Shown here: positions 43,465 through 51,938 of the stretch, one piece after another | How positions within the stretch are numbered: the first letter of the stretch is position 1 | How the letters are laid out: each line of letters begins with the position of its first letter | The notes under the pieces: model-generated | The model's database searches: none | What the model saw: the letters and a program-made list of their open reading frames with translations, nothing else | What the model was told of the DNA's origin: nothing | Translations under genes and position numbers: made by a program | Source: CAZWCX01 sp964632945 | Lineage (GTDB): Bacteria; Planctomycetota; MHYJ01; WSZJ01; CAZWCX01 | Length of the DNA stretch: 62,235 nt | Reading direction: 5' to 3' | Assembly (NCBI GenBank): GCA_964632945.1 | Contig: CAZWCX010000032.1 | Span: 1 to 62,235 of the forward strand

Positions 43465-44511
43465 TCAGCGTTCCTCGAGACTCACCGTCGCGCCGTCCCG
43501 CCAGACCGCGCGCCGGAGGGTTCGTGAGGAGTCCTCCCCGGGGAGCATCAGGGACTCGACGGTGTCTTCCAGCGCTTCGATCGAGACCGGCGGAGTGTGA
43601 AAGAGGACCACCCCGAAGCGAAACGTCACCGGCCAGTCCCGCTCGCGCGCCAGGGCGATCAAGCGCTCGCGCAGGGCCGGAAAGAGCGGATCCACACGCA
43701 ACCGCCCCGATTCCGGCAGCAGGTAGGCGAATCGCCCCCCGCCCAGGCGGGAGACCACGTCCGCCCCGATCCGCTCCTCGAGCAGGAGACTGACCACCTG
43801 GCGTACCAGGTCGTCGCCGGTTCGCCGGCCCGAGCGGCGGTTGACCTCTTCGACTCCGGCCACGTCGATCAACGCAAGGCCGAAGGCGTGCCGATACTGG
43901 AGCGCGCGCTTGCGCTCCGCCTCGGCCATCCGCCAGAAGACTTCGGATTGGGCGGCGCCGGTCATGCCGTCGAGGCAGGATCGCGCGCGCAGCAGTTCCA
44001 GCAAGGCCTGAACCCGCCAGATCAACTGTCCGACGATGACGAAGAATCCCAGCCGGACGGCCGCGTTCCAGAATGGGATGGCGACGTGAGAATAGGCATG
44101 GCCGGCGCCGGTATCGGCGATGTACCAGACCAGCGCGCTGGTCCCCGCGGCAATCATCCCGGCCGGCAGGGAGAGGAACCAGGTCGCCGCCGCCACCGGC
44201 AGCAGATAGAATACCGAAAGCCCGATTTCCGGACCGGTGGCATAGTCCAGCAGGCCGACGACCCAGATCAGCGAGAAGACCGAGGCGATCTGGACCGCGC
44301 GGGACCGGCGACGCAGGAACGCATCCAGGGCCACCAGACGGGTCACGAGGGCGATGCGGGGTCGGGACACGGCCGCAACCCCCTCCGGCGCTCCGGGACG
44401 GGGCGGGATCGGGGTCGGCCTCCGGGTCTGCCGCGGCACCACGCGTTCCTTGTGCCGCCAGCGCACCTCGAGCAGGTGCATGGGCAGGTTGATCGTGTCG
44501 GTGTCCGCCAT
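43465..44511 (-). CDS. Membrane protein with degenerate GGDEF domain
   Basis: 348 residues from ATG 44511. About five hydrophobic segments (~75-170) form a membrane sensor. The C-terminal part (~178-345) has the GGDEF-domain order: 'CLDGMTGAAQSEVFW' in place of the D-x-L-T-x-L-x-N-R segment, 'GLALIDVAGVEEVNRRSG', 'GDDLVRQVV', and 'RLGGGRFAYLLPE' where GGDEF is expected. Residues 257-261 read GGGRF, so the catalytic acidic pair is lost and diguanylate cyclase activity is unlikely. It may be a c-di-GMP/GTP receptor or signalling scaffold. Confidence 0.8.
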   Translation of the reverse strand: MADTDTINLPMHLLEVRWRHKERVVPRQTRRPTPIPPRPGAPEGVAAVSRPRIALVTRLVALDAFLRRRSRAVQIASVFSLIWVVGLLDYATGPEIGLSVFYLLPVAAATWFLSLPAGMIAAGTSALVWYIADTGAGHAYSHVAIPFWNAAVRLGFFVIVGQLIWRVQALLELLRARSCLDGMTGAAQSEVFWRMAEAERKRALQYRHAFGLALIDVAGVEEVNRRSGRRTGDDLVRQVVSLLLEERIGADVVSRLGGGRFAYLLPESGRLRVDPLFPALRERLIALARERDWPVTFRFGVVLFHTPPVSIEALEDTVESLMLPGEDSSRTLRRAVWRDGATVSLEER

Positions 44512-44563
44512 GAGCACTCCGCCACACCACTCCCCGGGAGCCCCTCCCCCGTATAGGGATGTT

Positions 44564-44578
44564 TCGGCCAACGGCCGA
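44564..44578. promoter_or_regulatory. Short palindrome in the divergent GGDEF/hydrolase region
   Basis: TCGGCC (44564-44569) and GGCCGA (44573-44578) with a 3-nt centre. It lies between two divergent start codons, near where the minus-strand -35 would be and just upstream of the plus-strand promoter, so it is a candidate operator. Confidence 0.3.
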
Positions 44579-44594
44579 CTTCGCTTCACTACCC

Positions 44595-44624
44595 TTGCCA
44601 CGCCCCGGTCCCAATTCGTAGACT
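44595..44624 (+). promoter_or_regulatory. Sigma70-like promoter of the hydrolase-his operon
   Basis: TTGCCA (44595-44600), 18-nt spacer, TAGACT (44619-44624). The transcript would carry a leader of about 40 nt with an SD (AGGAG) before ATG 44670. Confidence 0.5.
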
Positions 44625-44669
44625 GCGGCCTTCGGCAAGTCCACGTCCGCCTCTCCAGGAGCCGCCCCG

Positions 44670-45764
44670 ATGTTCCACCGCCCCCGGTTTGCCGCGGCCC
44701 TATTCGTCGCGTTTTGGCTCGTCGCTTCCGCCCCCGCCCGCGGTGAGGAGGAATGGACGTCGGGCCGCGGGCAATCCACGTCGATCGAATCGCGCCGGGA
44801 CGATGATCCGGCCGTCGTGGAACGTCTGCGCTTCTATCATGAGCCGCCGAAGGAGTTCGGCTGGCGCATGCGCCGCAAGTCCGAGCAGGAGCGGGTCCGG
44901 GTCTGGGAACTCGAAATCGAGTCACCGGTCGTGACCAAGGTGCCGGAGAACAACTGGATTCGCGGCTTCTTTTATGAGCCCTTGTCACCCGTCGAGGGAA
45001 AGCGCCCGGGTGCGGTCGTCCTGCATCACCTGGGCGGGGAGTTCACCGCCGAGGAAATGCTGGGGAAGATGATGGGGGAAAACGGGATCGCCACCGTGTT
45101 CATGTACTTCCCTTTCTATGAGAAGCGATGGTCCGGGGAGTCCCGCGCGCCCGGCATCTTCACGGACGACATGGAGCACTCGCTCGGCGCCTGCCGGCAA
45201 GCGATCCTCGACGTCCACCGGGTGGGAGATTGGCTCCTGCAGCGTCCCGAAGTCGATCCTGAGCGGTTGGGTCTGACCGGGATCAGTCTCGGTGCGGTCA
45301 TGGGCTCGCTTGCCGGAGGGATCGACCTCCGCTTCGCCAAGCTGGCGCTGGTCATGGCCGGCGGCGACCTGCCGGAAATCGTGAAAAAGGCGCTGGAATT
45401 CAAGGAGGTGGAGAAGCAGCTGGGCGCCAAGGGGCTGACCGTCGAAGGCCTGCGGTCGTCTCTCGGCCCGATCGAACCGCTTTCGTTCGCGCATCGCGTC
45501 AACCCGGCCAACGTGCTGCTGCTCAACGCCAGCGACGACGAGATCATCCCCAAGAAGTGCACCCATGCGCTGTGGAAGAAAATGGGCAAGCCGCGGATCA
45601 AGTGGTACAAGGGGGGGCACTACACGATTTCGATCTACCTGACCGACGTGATCCAGGAGGTGGTCCGCCACCTGAACGGGTCGGTCGCGCCGCGCACCGT
45701 GCGCGCGGACTCCGCTGCAGGAGAGGAGGAATTCTCGACGGGCGTGGACGCACCGGCCAAATGA
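44670..45764 (+). CDS. Secreted alpha/beta hydrolase
   Basis: 364 residues. Residues 1-25 are a signal peptide ending 'APARGEE'. An alpha/beta hydrolase fold follows: 'AVVLHHLGGEF' (oxyanion strand), nucleophile Ser206 in 'GISLG', Asp290 in 'ASDDEIIP' and His317 in 'GGHYT', a complete triad in the right order. It resembles the dienelactone hydrolase/acetyl-xylan esterase-like group of exported esterases; the substrate is unknown. It lies 28 bases before hisG with no terminator visible, so it is probably the first gene of the his transcript, which is odd for an exported esterase. Confidence 0.82.
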   Translation: MFHRPRFAAALFVAFWLVASAPARGEEEWTSGRGQSTSIESRRDDDPAVVERLRFYHEPPKEFGWRMRRKSEQERVRVWELEIESPVVTKVPENNWIRGFFYEPLSPVEGKRPGAVVLHHLGGEFTAEEMLGKMMGENGIATVFMYFPFYEKRWSGESRAPGIFTDDMEHSLGACRQAILDVHRVGDWLLQRPEVDPERLGLTGISLGAVMGSLAGGIDLRFAKLALVMAGGDLPEIVKKALEFKEVEKQLGAKGLTVEGLRSSLGPIEPLSFAHRVNPANVLLLNASDDEIIPKKCTHALWKKMGKPRIKWYKGGHYTISIYLTDVIQEVVRHLNGSVAPRTVRADSAAGEEEFSTGVDAPAK

Positions 45765-45792
45765 GGCGCCTCCCCGGTCGAATCCCCGAATC

Positions 45793-46653
45793 ATGCCGTT
45801 CCGCATCGCCGTACCCAACAAGGGGCGCCTGTTCGACGGCGCCGTCGACATGCTCCGCCGCATCGGGCTGCGGCTGCCCACCCAGCTCGGGCGGTCGTTG
45901 ATCCTCAACACCCCGGACGGCCGCCATCAGGTGCTGTTCGCCCGCGCGGCCGACATTCCGGAGTATGTCGAACTCGGCGCCGCCGAGGCGGGGATCACCG
46001 GCCAGGACCTGGTCGAAGAGACCGGGGCCCGGGTGCGGACGGTGATGCCGCTGAGTTTCGGGCACTGTCGGATGGTGGTAGCGGTTCCGGAGGGCTCCGC
46101 GGTCGCCCGCCCCGCCGATCTCCCGGACGGGGCTCACGTGGCCACTTCCTTTCCCAACATCGCGCGTCGCTACTTCGAAACGCTGCGGAAGCGCGTGGTC
46201 ATCGTCCCGGTCGGAGGCGCGACCGAAATCACCCCCTACCTCGGGCTCGCCGACGCGATCGTCGACTTGACGGAGACCGGGGATACGCTGAAGAAGAACC
46301 ACCTCACGCCGATCGGAGAGATCGGCATGAGCACGGCGGTGCTGATCGGTCCCGAAGCAGGCTCGGCCTCCGGGAAGATCGAGGAACTCGCGGCCGCGGT
46401 GCAAAGCGTGGTCAACGCGGATCGTAAGCGCTATCTGATGGCGAACCTGCCCAAATCGGCGCTCGAGCAGGTGCGCAGCCTGCTGCCGGGAATCAGCGGG
46501 CCCACCGTGATGCCGCTCGCGCACGCGGGCGGGGAGTGGGTTGCGATCCACGCGGTGACGGACGAGGGAGAGATCAACGGCCTCATCCCGCGGCTGAAGG
46601 GACTGGGAGCCACGGGGATCCTGGTCCTGCCGATCGAAAGGATGGTGCTGTGA
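45793..46653 (+). CDS. hisG: ATP phosphoribosyltransferase, long form
   Basis: 286 residues, the long (HisG_L) form with a C-terminal ACT-like regulatory domain (~215-286) that responds to histidine, so HisZ is not needed. 'IAVPNKGRLFDGAVDMLRR' opens the catalytic domain; 'EAGITGQDLVEE' and 'AIVDLTETGDTLKKNHL' are family signatures, the latter the PRPP-binding region. First committed step of histidine synthesis. The stop overlaps the hisD GTG. Confidence 0.95.
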   Translation: MPFRIAVPNKGRLFDGAVDMLRRIGLRLPTQLGRSLILNTPDGRHQVLFARAADIPEYVELGAAEAGITGQDLVEETGARVRTVMPLSFGHCRMVVAVPEGSAVARPADLPDGAHVATSFPNIARRYFETLRKRVVIVPVGGATEITPYLGLADAIVDLTETGDTLKKNHLTPIGEIGMSTAVLIGPEAGSASGKIEELAAAVQSVVNADRKRYLMANLPKSALEQVRSLLPGISGPTVMPLAHAGGEWVAIHAVTDEGEINGLIPRLKGLGATGILVLPIERMVL

Positions 46654-47951
46654 TTCCGGTTCGGGCGTTGGATCGGCTGCGCGGGCGGGAACGCGCGCGT
46701 CTGCTGGACCGGCGCGGGTCCGTGCTCGCCCCGGTGCTGGCCCGCGTACGGAAGATCGTGGCGGAGGTCCGCGACGGGGGCGATGCGGCCCTGCGTCGAT
46801 TCACCTTGCGCTTCGACCGCGTCGACCGGGCGCGCGCCGAGGTGCCCACGGCCGAAGTGAAGGCGGGACTCCGGCGCACCCCGGCCGCCGTGCGCCGCGC
46901 CCTCCGCACGGCCGCAGCCCGCATTCGCGCATTCCACGCCCTCCTCAAGCCCCGAGACCTCCGTTGGACCTCCCCCCACGCGTGTCCGGGAAGCGTCCTG
47001 GGCCGGCGGGTCGTGCCCTACGAGCGGGTCGGGATCTACGTCCCCGGCGGACGCGCCGCCTACCCCTCGACGGTGCTGATGGGGGCCGTCCCGGCGCGTC
47101 TGGCCGGCGTGGACCGCCTGCTGCTGGCCTCTCCCCCCGGGCCGAACGGCCTGCCGCCGGACGCGGTCCTCGCGGCGGCCGCGATCGCCGGCGTCGACAC
47201 CGTCTTCGCCATGGGCGGCGCGCAGGCGATCGCCGCATTCGCCTACGGGACGCGCACGGTCCCCGCGGTGGAGAAGATCGTCGGCCCCGGCAACGCCTGG
47301 GTCACGGCCGCGAAAGTCCTGGTCTCCGACCGCGTGGGCATCGACAGCCCCGCGGGGCCCTCCGAAATCCTCGTTCTCTCGGACGGGAGCGGGTCCGCCC
47401 GCGCCATCGCCGCCGACCTCATCGCCCAGGCGGAACACGCCCCCGATGCCTGTTCGGTCCTGGTCACCACCGCGGAGTCCCAGGCCCTCGAGGTCGCCGC
47501 CGAATTGCAACGGCAGCTTCACGACCAGCCGCGGGACCGGATCATCCGCGCCGCGCTCCGCGCGTCCGGGGCCCTCCTGGTCGCGCGCTCCCTCGACGAC
47601 GCGATCGGGTTCGCAAACGAGTTCGCCCCCGAACATCTGTCGATCCTGACCCGCGCGCCGCAGCGCACCCTCTCCCGGATCCGGCGCGCCGGCAGCGTGT
47701 TCCTCGGGGTGCACTCCCCCGTCGCTCTCGGCGACTACTGCAGCGGCACGAACCACATCCTCCCGACCGCGGGGTCGGCGCGCATCCACTCCGGGCTGTC
47801 GACCGGAGACTTCGTCCGCCACCTGACCTGGCAATCCTTCAGCCCGCGGGGACTGCGTCGGCTCGACGAGGTTGCGGTCACGCTTGCGCGCGCGGAGGGG
47901 CTCGAGGCCCACGCGCGCTCGCTGGAGATTCGTCGGACGTTGCGCCCATGA
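46650..47951 (+). CDS. hisD: Histidinol dehydrogenase
   Basis: 433 residues from GTG 46650, overlapping the hisG TGA. Family signatures: 'YVPGGRAAYPSTVLMGAVPA', 'MGGAQAIAAFAYGT', 'VGPGNAWVTAAK', 'AGPSEILV', 'QAEHAPDA' (metal/catalytic region), 'FAPEHLSIL' and 'SGTNHILPT'. Zn- and NAD-dependent oxidation of histidinol to histidine. Overlaps hisC by four bases. Confidence 0.95.
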   Translation: MIPVRALDRLRGRERARLLDRRGSVLAPVLARVRKIVAEVRDGGDAALRRFTLRFDRVDRARAEVPTAEVKAGLRRTPAAVRRALRTAAARIRAFHALLKPRDLRWTSPHACPGSVLGRRVVPYERVGIYVPGGRAAYPSTVLMGAVPARLAGVDRLLLASPPGPNGLPPDAVLAAAAIAGVDTVFAMGGAQAIAAFAYGTRTVPAVEKIVGPGNAWVTAAKVLVSDRVGIDSPAGPSEILVLSDGSGSARAIAADLIAQAEHAPDACSVLVTTAESQALEVAAELQRQLHDQPRDRIIRAALRASGALLVARSLDDAIGFANEFAPEHLSILTRAPQRTLSRIRRAGSVFLGVHSPVALGDYCSGTNHILPTAGSARIHSGLSTGDFVRHLTWQSFSPRGLRRLDEVAVTLARAEGLEAHARSLEIRRTLRP

Positions 47952-49060
47952 CGCGCGCCCGCCTGACCGCGTCCGAGCTCGACCGCCTGCAGCGGGATGC
48001 GCTCGTCGACTGGTCGCCCCCGGCGTACCCCTCCCGCGCCGGCGACGATGGGCCGCGCCGGCGCCGGTGGCTCCATTTGGAGGGGAATACGAACCTGGTG
48101 GGACCCAATCCGGTGCTGCGTCGCCTCGCCCGCTCGCTCGCCGGGATGGAAGTCAACCAGTATCCGACCGAGCACGCCGACGAGCTGCGCGCCGCCCTGG
48201 CGCGACGCTGGCGACTCACGCCCGGGCAGATCCTGTGCGGAAACGGGTCGGACGAAGTGCTCGACCTCATCACGAAGGCGTTCTTGAATCCCGGCGACCG
48301 GATCGCATTTCCCGTCCCGAGTTTCGTCATGTACGGGTTCTACGGCCGCGTCAACCTGGGACGCCCCACGCCGGTCCCCCTCGGCCCGGGCTTCCGCCTG
48401 GACGTCGACGCGCTCCTGCGCACGCGCGCGCGCCTGATCCTCGTCGCGTCCCCGAACAACCCCACCGGCAACGCCTTTCCGCGCGCCGACCTCGAGCGCC
48501 TGCTGCGCGGCGCGCCGGGTCTGGTCGTCCTCGACGAGGCGTATGCCGAGTTCACGGACCAGAACTGGCTCGCGGCCATCCGCCGCCACCCCCACCTGAT
48601 CGTCGTGCGCACCTTTTCCAAGGCTTACGGTCTCGCGTCGCTGCGCGTCGGCTGGGCGGCCGCGCGGCCGGAGGTGATGGCGCGCCTGTACCGTGCCAAG
48701 CCCCCCTACAACGTGACCGGGGTGGGCGAACGACTTGCCGCCGCGGCGGTGCGCCAGGACGCCTTCGTCGCCCGCACCGTCCGCATCATCCGCGCCGAGC
48801 GTCCCCGCCTCGTGCGCGACCTCGAGGCCCTCGGGTTCCGGTGCCATCCTTCCGACGCCAATTTCCTCGCCGCCCGCGCGCCGATCCCGACCGGAGTCCT
48901 GTGCGGACTCCTCGAGGCACGCGGCATCCTCCTCAAGGACCTCTCCCGACTGCCGGGACTGGACGGCTGCGTCCGCATCACCGTCGGACCCCGCGAGGTC
49001 AACCGGCGCTTCCTACGCGCCCTGCAGGCCATCCTCCGCGCGTGGCCATCCCATGCCTGA
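47948..49060 (+). CDS. hisC: Histidinol-phosphate aminotransferase
   Basis: 370 residues, class I/II PLP aminotransferase. 'LEGNTNLVGPNP', 'CGNGSDEVLDLI', 'SPNNPTGNAFP', 'LVVLDEAYAEF' and the PLP-lysine segment 'TFSKAYGLASLRVGW' are all present. The first ~40 residues extend beyond the typical start. ATG 47948 overlaps the hisD stop; the end overlaps hisH by eight bases. Confidence 0.93.
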   Translation: MTRARLTASELDRLQRDALVDWSPPAYPSRAGDDGPRRRRWLHLEGNTNLVGPNPVLRRLARSLAGMEVNQYPTEHADELRAALARRWRLTPGQILCGNGSDEVLDLITKAFLNPGDRIAFPVPSFVMYGFYGRVNLGRPTPVPLGPGFRLDVDALLRTRARLILVASPNNPTGNAFPRADLERLLRGAPGLVVLDEAYAEFTDQNWLAAIRRHPHLIVVRTFSKAYGLASLRVGWAAARPEVMARLYRAKPPYNVTGVGERLAAAAVRQDAFVARTVRIIRAERPRLVRDLEALGFRCHPSDANFLAARAPIPTGVLCGLLEARGILLKDLSRLPGLDGCVRITVGPREVNRRFLRALQAILRAWPSHA

Positions 49061-49664
49061 CGTGACGATCGTGGACTACGGCGTCGGCAACCTCCACTCG
49101 CTGGGCAAGGCGTTGGAGCGCGCCGGGGCCGCCGTGCGGATCGCCACCGACGAGGCCGGCTTCCAGGGGGCGGCCGCCCTCGTGCTGCCCGGGGTGGGAG
49201 CGTTCGGTCGCGTCATGGAAGCCGTGCAACCCTACCGGGATGCGCTCCTCGACCGGATGCGCGCGGGCGTGCCGGTCCTGGCGGTCTGCATCGGAATGCA
49301 GATTCTGTATCGCTGGGGCGAAGAGGGGAACTGCGCAGGCCTGGGTTTTCTGGACGGTTCGGTCCGCCGACTTCCCCATCCGCGGCTCCCGCACATGGCG
49401 TGGTCCCCCGTCACGCTCGTCGACCGCGCGGAGCCGTTGTGGGACGGGATCCCCGACGACAGCCACTTCTACTATGTGCATTCGTTCGCGACACCGGCCG
49501 CGGAGGCGACGGCGGGCGTGTTGGCGACCACCCTGTACGGAGCGCCGTTCGTGGCCGCGGTGCGGATCGGCCGGGTGCTCGGCACGCAATTCCATCCGGA
49601 GAAGTCGAGCGCGGCGGGGGCGCGACTGATCGCCAACTGGGTGCGCAGCGCGACCCCGGGGTAG
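49053..49664 (+). CDS. hisH: Imidazole glycerol phosphate synthase, glutaminase subunit
   Basis: 203 residues, class I glutamine amidotransferase. 'IVDYGVGNLHSLGKAL' start, 'LPGVGAFGRVM' oxyanion loop, nucleophile Cys in 'AVCIGMQIL', 'FYYVHSF' and the His-Glu end of the triad in 'GTQFHPEKSS'. It feeds ammonia to HisF, encoded downstream. The start overlaps the hisC end; a 119-bp gap with a hairpin separates it from hisA. Confidence 0.94.
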   Translation: MPDVTIVDYGVGNLHSLGKALERAGAAVRIATDEAGFQGAAALVLPGVGAFGRVMEAVQPYRDALLDRMRAGVPVLAVCIGMQILYRWGEEGNCAGLGFLDGSVRRLPHPRLPHMAWSPVTLVDRAEPLWDGIPDDSHFYYVHSFATPAAEATAGVLATTLYGAPFVAAVRIGRVLGTQFHPEKSSAAGARLIANWVRSATPG

Positions 49665-49706
49665 TCCCGCGGCGCCGGCCCGAACACGAACACTACCCAA
49701 AGCGAT

Positions 49707-49729
49707 GCGGGGAAAGTAAACTTCCCCGC
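49707..49729 (+). promoter_or_regulatory. Hairpin in the hisH-hisA intergenic region
   Basis: GCGGGGAA (49707-49714) and TTCCCCGC (49722-49729) form a perfect 8-bp stem with an A-rich 7-nt loop. It is the only sizeable gap in an otherwise coupled operon, and may be an RNA processing, stability or attenuation site. Confidence 0.4.
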
Positions 49730-49783
49730 GTCCCGATCCGCCGGTCGGACGCCGCGGATCGCTCCGCTACGCAGGGCGCCCAC

Positions 49784-50512
49784 ATGGATGTCTATCCCGC
49801 CATCGACCTCCTCGGCGGACGCGTGGTGCGCCTGGTGGAGGGCCGCAAGGGAACGGAACGGGACGTCACCGGCGATCCGCTGTCGCTGGCGCGGGAGTGG
49901 GAACGTCGGGGCGCCACCGCGCTGCACGTGGTGGACCTGGATGCCGCACTCGAACAGGGCGACAATCTGGCGACGGTCCGGGCGATCGTGCGTGCCGCCG
50001 GCGTGCCGGTGCAGGTGGGGGGCGGAGTGCGCAACGCCCGCCGCCTCACCGCCCTGCTGCGGGCGGGCGCGGAGCGCGTCGTCATCGGGACGCGCGGCGT
50101 GAAGGACCCCGCCTGGCTGGCGCGCTGCGCCCGCCGCCGGCCCGGCCGAATCGTCCTGGCGGTGGACGCGCGCGGACGTTCCGTGGTCGTGCGCGGGTGG
50201 ACGGAGGCGGCCGGAATCGACGTCTGCGACCTCGCGCGAACAGTGTCCCCGCTCCCCCTCGCAGGACTGCTGTACACCAACGTGGAGGTGGAAGGACACG
50301 ACCGCGGCATCCGACTACGCCCGCTCGCGGCGCTGCTGCGCGCCGCCGCGCATCCGGTCATCTACTCCGGCGGCGTTTCCCGGACCGCGGACGTGTCCGC
50401 CCTCCGCGCCCGCGGGGTCGCGGGCGTGGTGATCGGGACCGGACTGTACTTCGGACGACTTCGTTTCGAGGACGTCGTGCGCGCGGCTCGCCGCCGCGGC
50501 GGAAAGGCGTGA
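49784..50512 (+). CDS. hisA: ProFAR isomerase (phosphoribosylformimino-AICAR-P isomerase)
   Basis: 242 residues, (beta/alpha)8 barrel. 'YPAIDLLGGRVVRLVEG' with the first catalytic Asp, 'VPVQVGGGVRNARRL' phosphate loop, a central 'LAVDARGRSVVVRGWTE' and the second phosphate site 'VIYSGGVSRTADV'. Opens the ProFAR ring for HisH/HisF. ATG 49784. Confidence 0.93.
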   Translation: MDVYPAIDLLGGRVVRLVEGRKGTERDVTGDPLSLAREWERRGATALHVVDLDAALEQGDNLATVRAIVRAAGVPVQVGGGVRNARRLTALLRAGAERVVIGTRGVKDPAWLARCARRRPGRIVLAVDARGRSVVVRGWTEAAGIDVCDLARTVSPLPLAGLLYTNVEVEGHDRGIRLRPLAALLRAAAHPVIYSGGVSRTADVSALRARGVAGVVIGTGLYFGRLRFEDVVRAARRRGGKA

Positions 50513-50513
50513 C

Positions 50514-51137
50514 ATGGATCGACACCGCACCCACTCGGTCGCCCGCGAGACGCGGGAGACGCGCATCACCCTGGATCTCGACCTCGACGGCGCAGGACGG
50601 TTCGACGTCCGAGTCCCCATCATGTTCCTCGGCCACATGGTCGAGACGCTCGCGCGTTTCGGCGGCTTCGATCTGCGCCTCGAGGCCTCCGGCGACAACG
50701 ACCATCACATCATCGAAGACGTCGCGATCACTCTGGGCAAGTCGTTCCGGGAGGCCCTGCGCGCGGCCGGCCCCGCATCCGCATCGATCCGGCGCATCGG
50801 CAACGCCGTCGTCCCCATGGACGACGCTCTCGTCGCGGTCTACGTCGACCTCGTCGAGCGCCCCTATGCCGAAGTGGCGCTGCCCGACGGAATGTACCGG
50901 CACTTCCTGCGCAGTTTCGCCATGGAGGCGCGGATCACACTCCACAACGAGGTCCTGCGCGGCGCGGACGAGCACCACATCGTCGAGGCCTGCTTCAAGG
51001 CCCTCGGCCTCGCGCTGCGCGACGCCCTCGCCCCGGTGCGCACCGTCGGTTCGTCCACCAAGGGGGAGCCCTCGTGGGGCCGCCGGGCCGCCGCGAAGAA
51101 GCCCGCCACCCGCCGTGGAAAGGGGAAGAGACGGTGA
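50514..51137 (+). CDS. hisB: Imidazoleglycerol-phosphate dehydratase, monofunctional
   Basis: 207 residues, without the phosphatase domain of enteric HisB. The two metal-binding His motifs are present: 'GDNDHHIIEDVAITLG' and 'ADEHHIVEACFKALG', with 'MDDALV' and 'PYAEVAL' between. The C-terminal ~20 residues are an extra Lys/Arg-rich tail. The stop overlaps the hisF GTG. Confidence 0.94.
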   Translation: MDRHRTHSVARETRETRITLDLDLDGAGRFDVRVPIMFLGHMVETLARFGGFDLRLEASGDNDHHIIEDVAITLGKSFREALRAAGPASASIRRIGNAVVPMDDALVAVYVDLVERPYAEVALPDGMYRHFLRSFAMEARITLHNEVLRGADEHHIVEACFKALGLALRDALAPVRTVGSSTKGEPSWGRRAAAKKPATRRGKGKRR

Positions 51138-51925
51138 TCGCCCCCCCCGCCGACCGGACCACCCGCCGGATCATCCCCTGCCTGGACGTGAAGTCCGGAC
51201 GCGTCGTCAAGGGAGTCCGCTTCGAGGGGCTTCGCGACATGGGCGATCCGGCGGAACTCGCCGCCCGCTACGAGGCGGAAGGCGCCGACGAAGTCGTCTT
51301 CCTCGACGTCACCGCCACCGTCGAGGCGCGGGGGATCTTCCAGGATGTCGTCCGACGTACCGCCGAACGGCTGTTCATCCCGCTCGCGGTGGGCGGGGGG
51401 ATCCGCACGATCGAGGACGTGCGCGACGTCCTCCGCGCCGGAGCGGACAAGGTCGGCGTCAACACGGCCGCCGTCGAACGGCCCGACATCCTGCGCGAGG
51501 GGGCGGACCGGTTCGGCGCACAGTGCATGCTCGTCGCGATCGATGCGCGCCGCGTCCCCGGCGCGAATCCTCCGCGCTGGGAGGTCTACACCCATGCCGG
51601 ACGGCGCGCCACCGGTCTCGACGTCGTCGAGTGGGCGGGACAGGCCGTCGCCGCCGGCGCCGGCGAAATCCTGCTGACCAGCATCGACGCCGACGGCGTG
51701 CAGCAGGGCTACGACCTCGACCTGCTCCGCGCGGTCGCGGGCGTCGTCCCGGTCCCGGTGATCGCCTCGGGCGGCTGCGGCGCCGCCGCTCACATCCTGG
51801 ATGTCTTCCGCTCCACCCCGGCCGACGCCGCCCTCGCCGCCTCCATCTTCCACATGCGCCAGGCCACCGTGCGCGACGTCAAGCAGGCCCTCGCGGCCGC
51901 GGGTGTCGCGATCCGTCCCTGCTGA
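51134..51925 (+). CDS. hisF: Imidazole glycerol phosphate synthase, cyclase subunit
   Basis: 263 residues from GTG 51134, overlapping the hisB TGA. 'RIIPCLDVKSGRVVKGVRF' with the catalytic Asp, 'IPLAVGGGIRTIEDV', 'VAIDARRV' and 'LLTSIDADGVQQGYDLDLL' (second catalytic Asp), then 'PVIASGGCG'. Pairs with HisH to make IGP and AICAR. An in-frame start at 51074 lies inside hisB and is rejected. Confidence 0.94.
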   Translation: MIAPPADRTTRRIIPCLDVKSGRVVKGVRFEGLRDMGDPAELAARYEAEGADEVVFLDVTATVEARGIFQDVVRRTAERLFIPLAVGGGIRTIEDVRDVLRAGADKVGVNTAAVERPDILREGADRFGAQCMLVAIDARRVPGANPPRWEVYTHAGRRATGLDVVEWAGQAVAAGAGEILLTSIDADGVQQGYDLDLLRAVAGVVPVPVIASGGCGAAAHILDVFRSTPADAALAASIFHMRQATVRDVKQALAAAGVAIRPC

Positions 51926-51938
51926 TCCGGAGACCCCC

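Noticed and set aside
44550..44578. Minus-strand promoter for the GGDEF-like gene (TATACG near 44555)
   Set aside because: The hexamer at correct -35 spacing (TCGGCC) is poor and part of a palindrome, so I could not support a promoter call.
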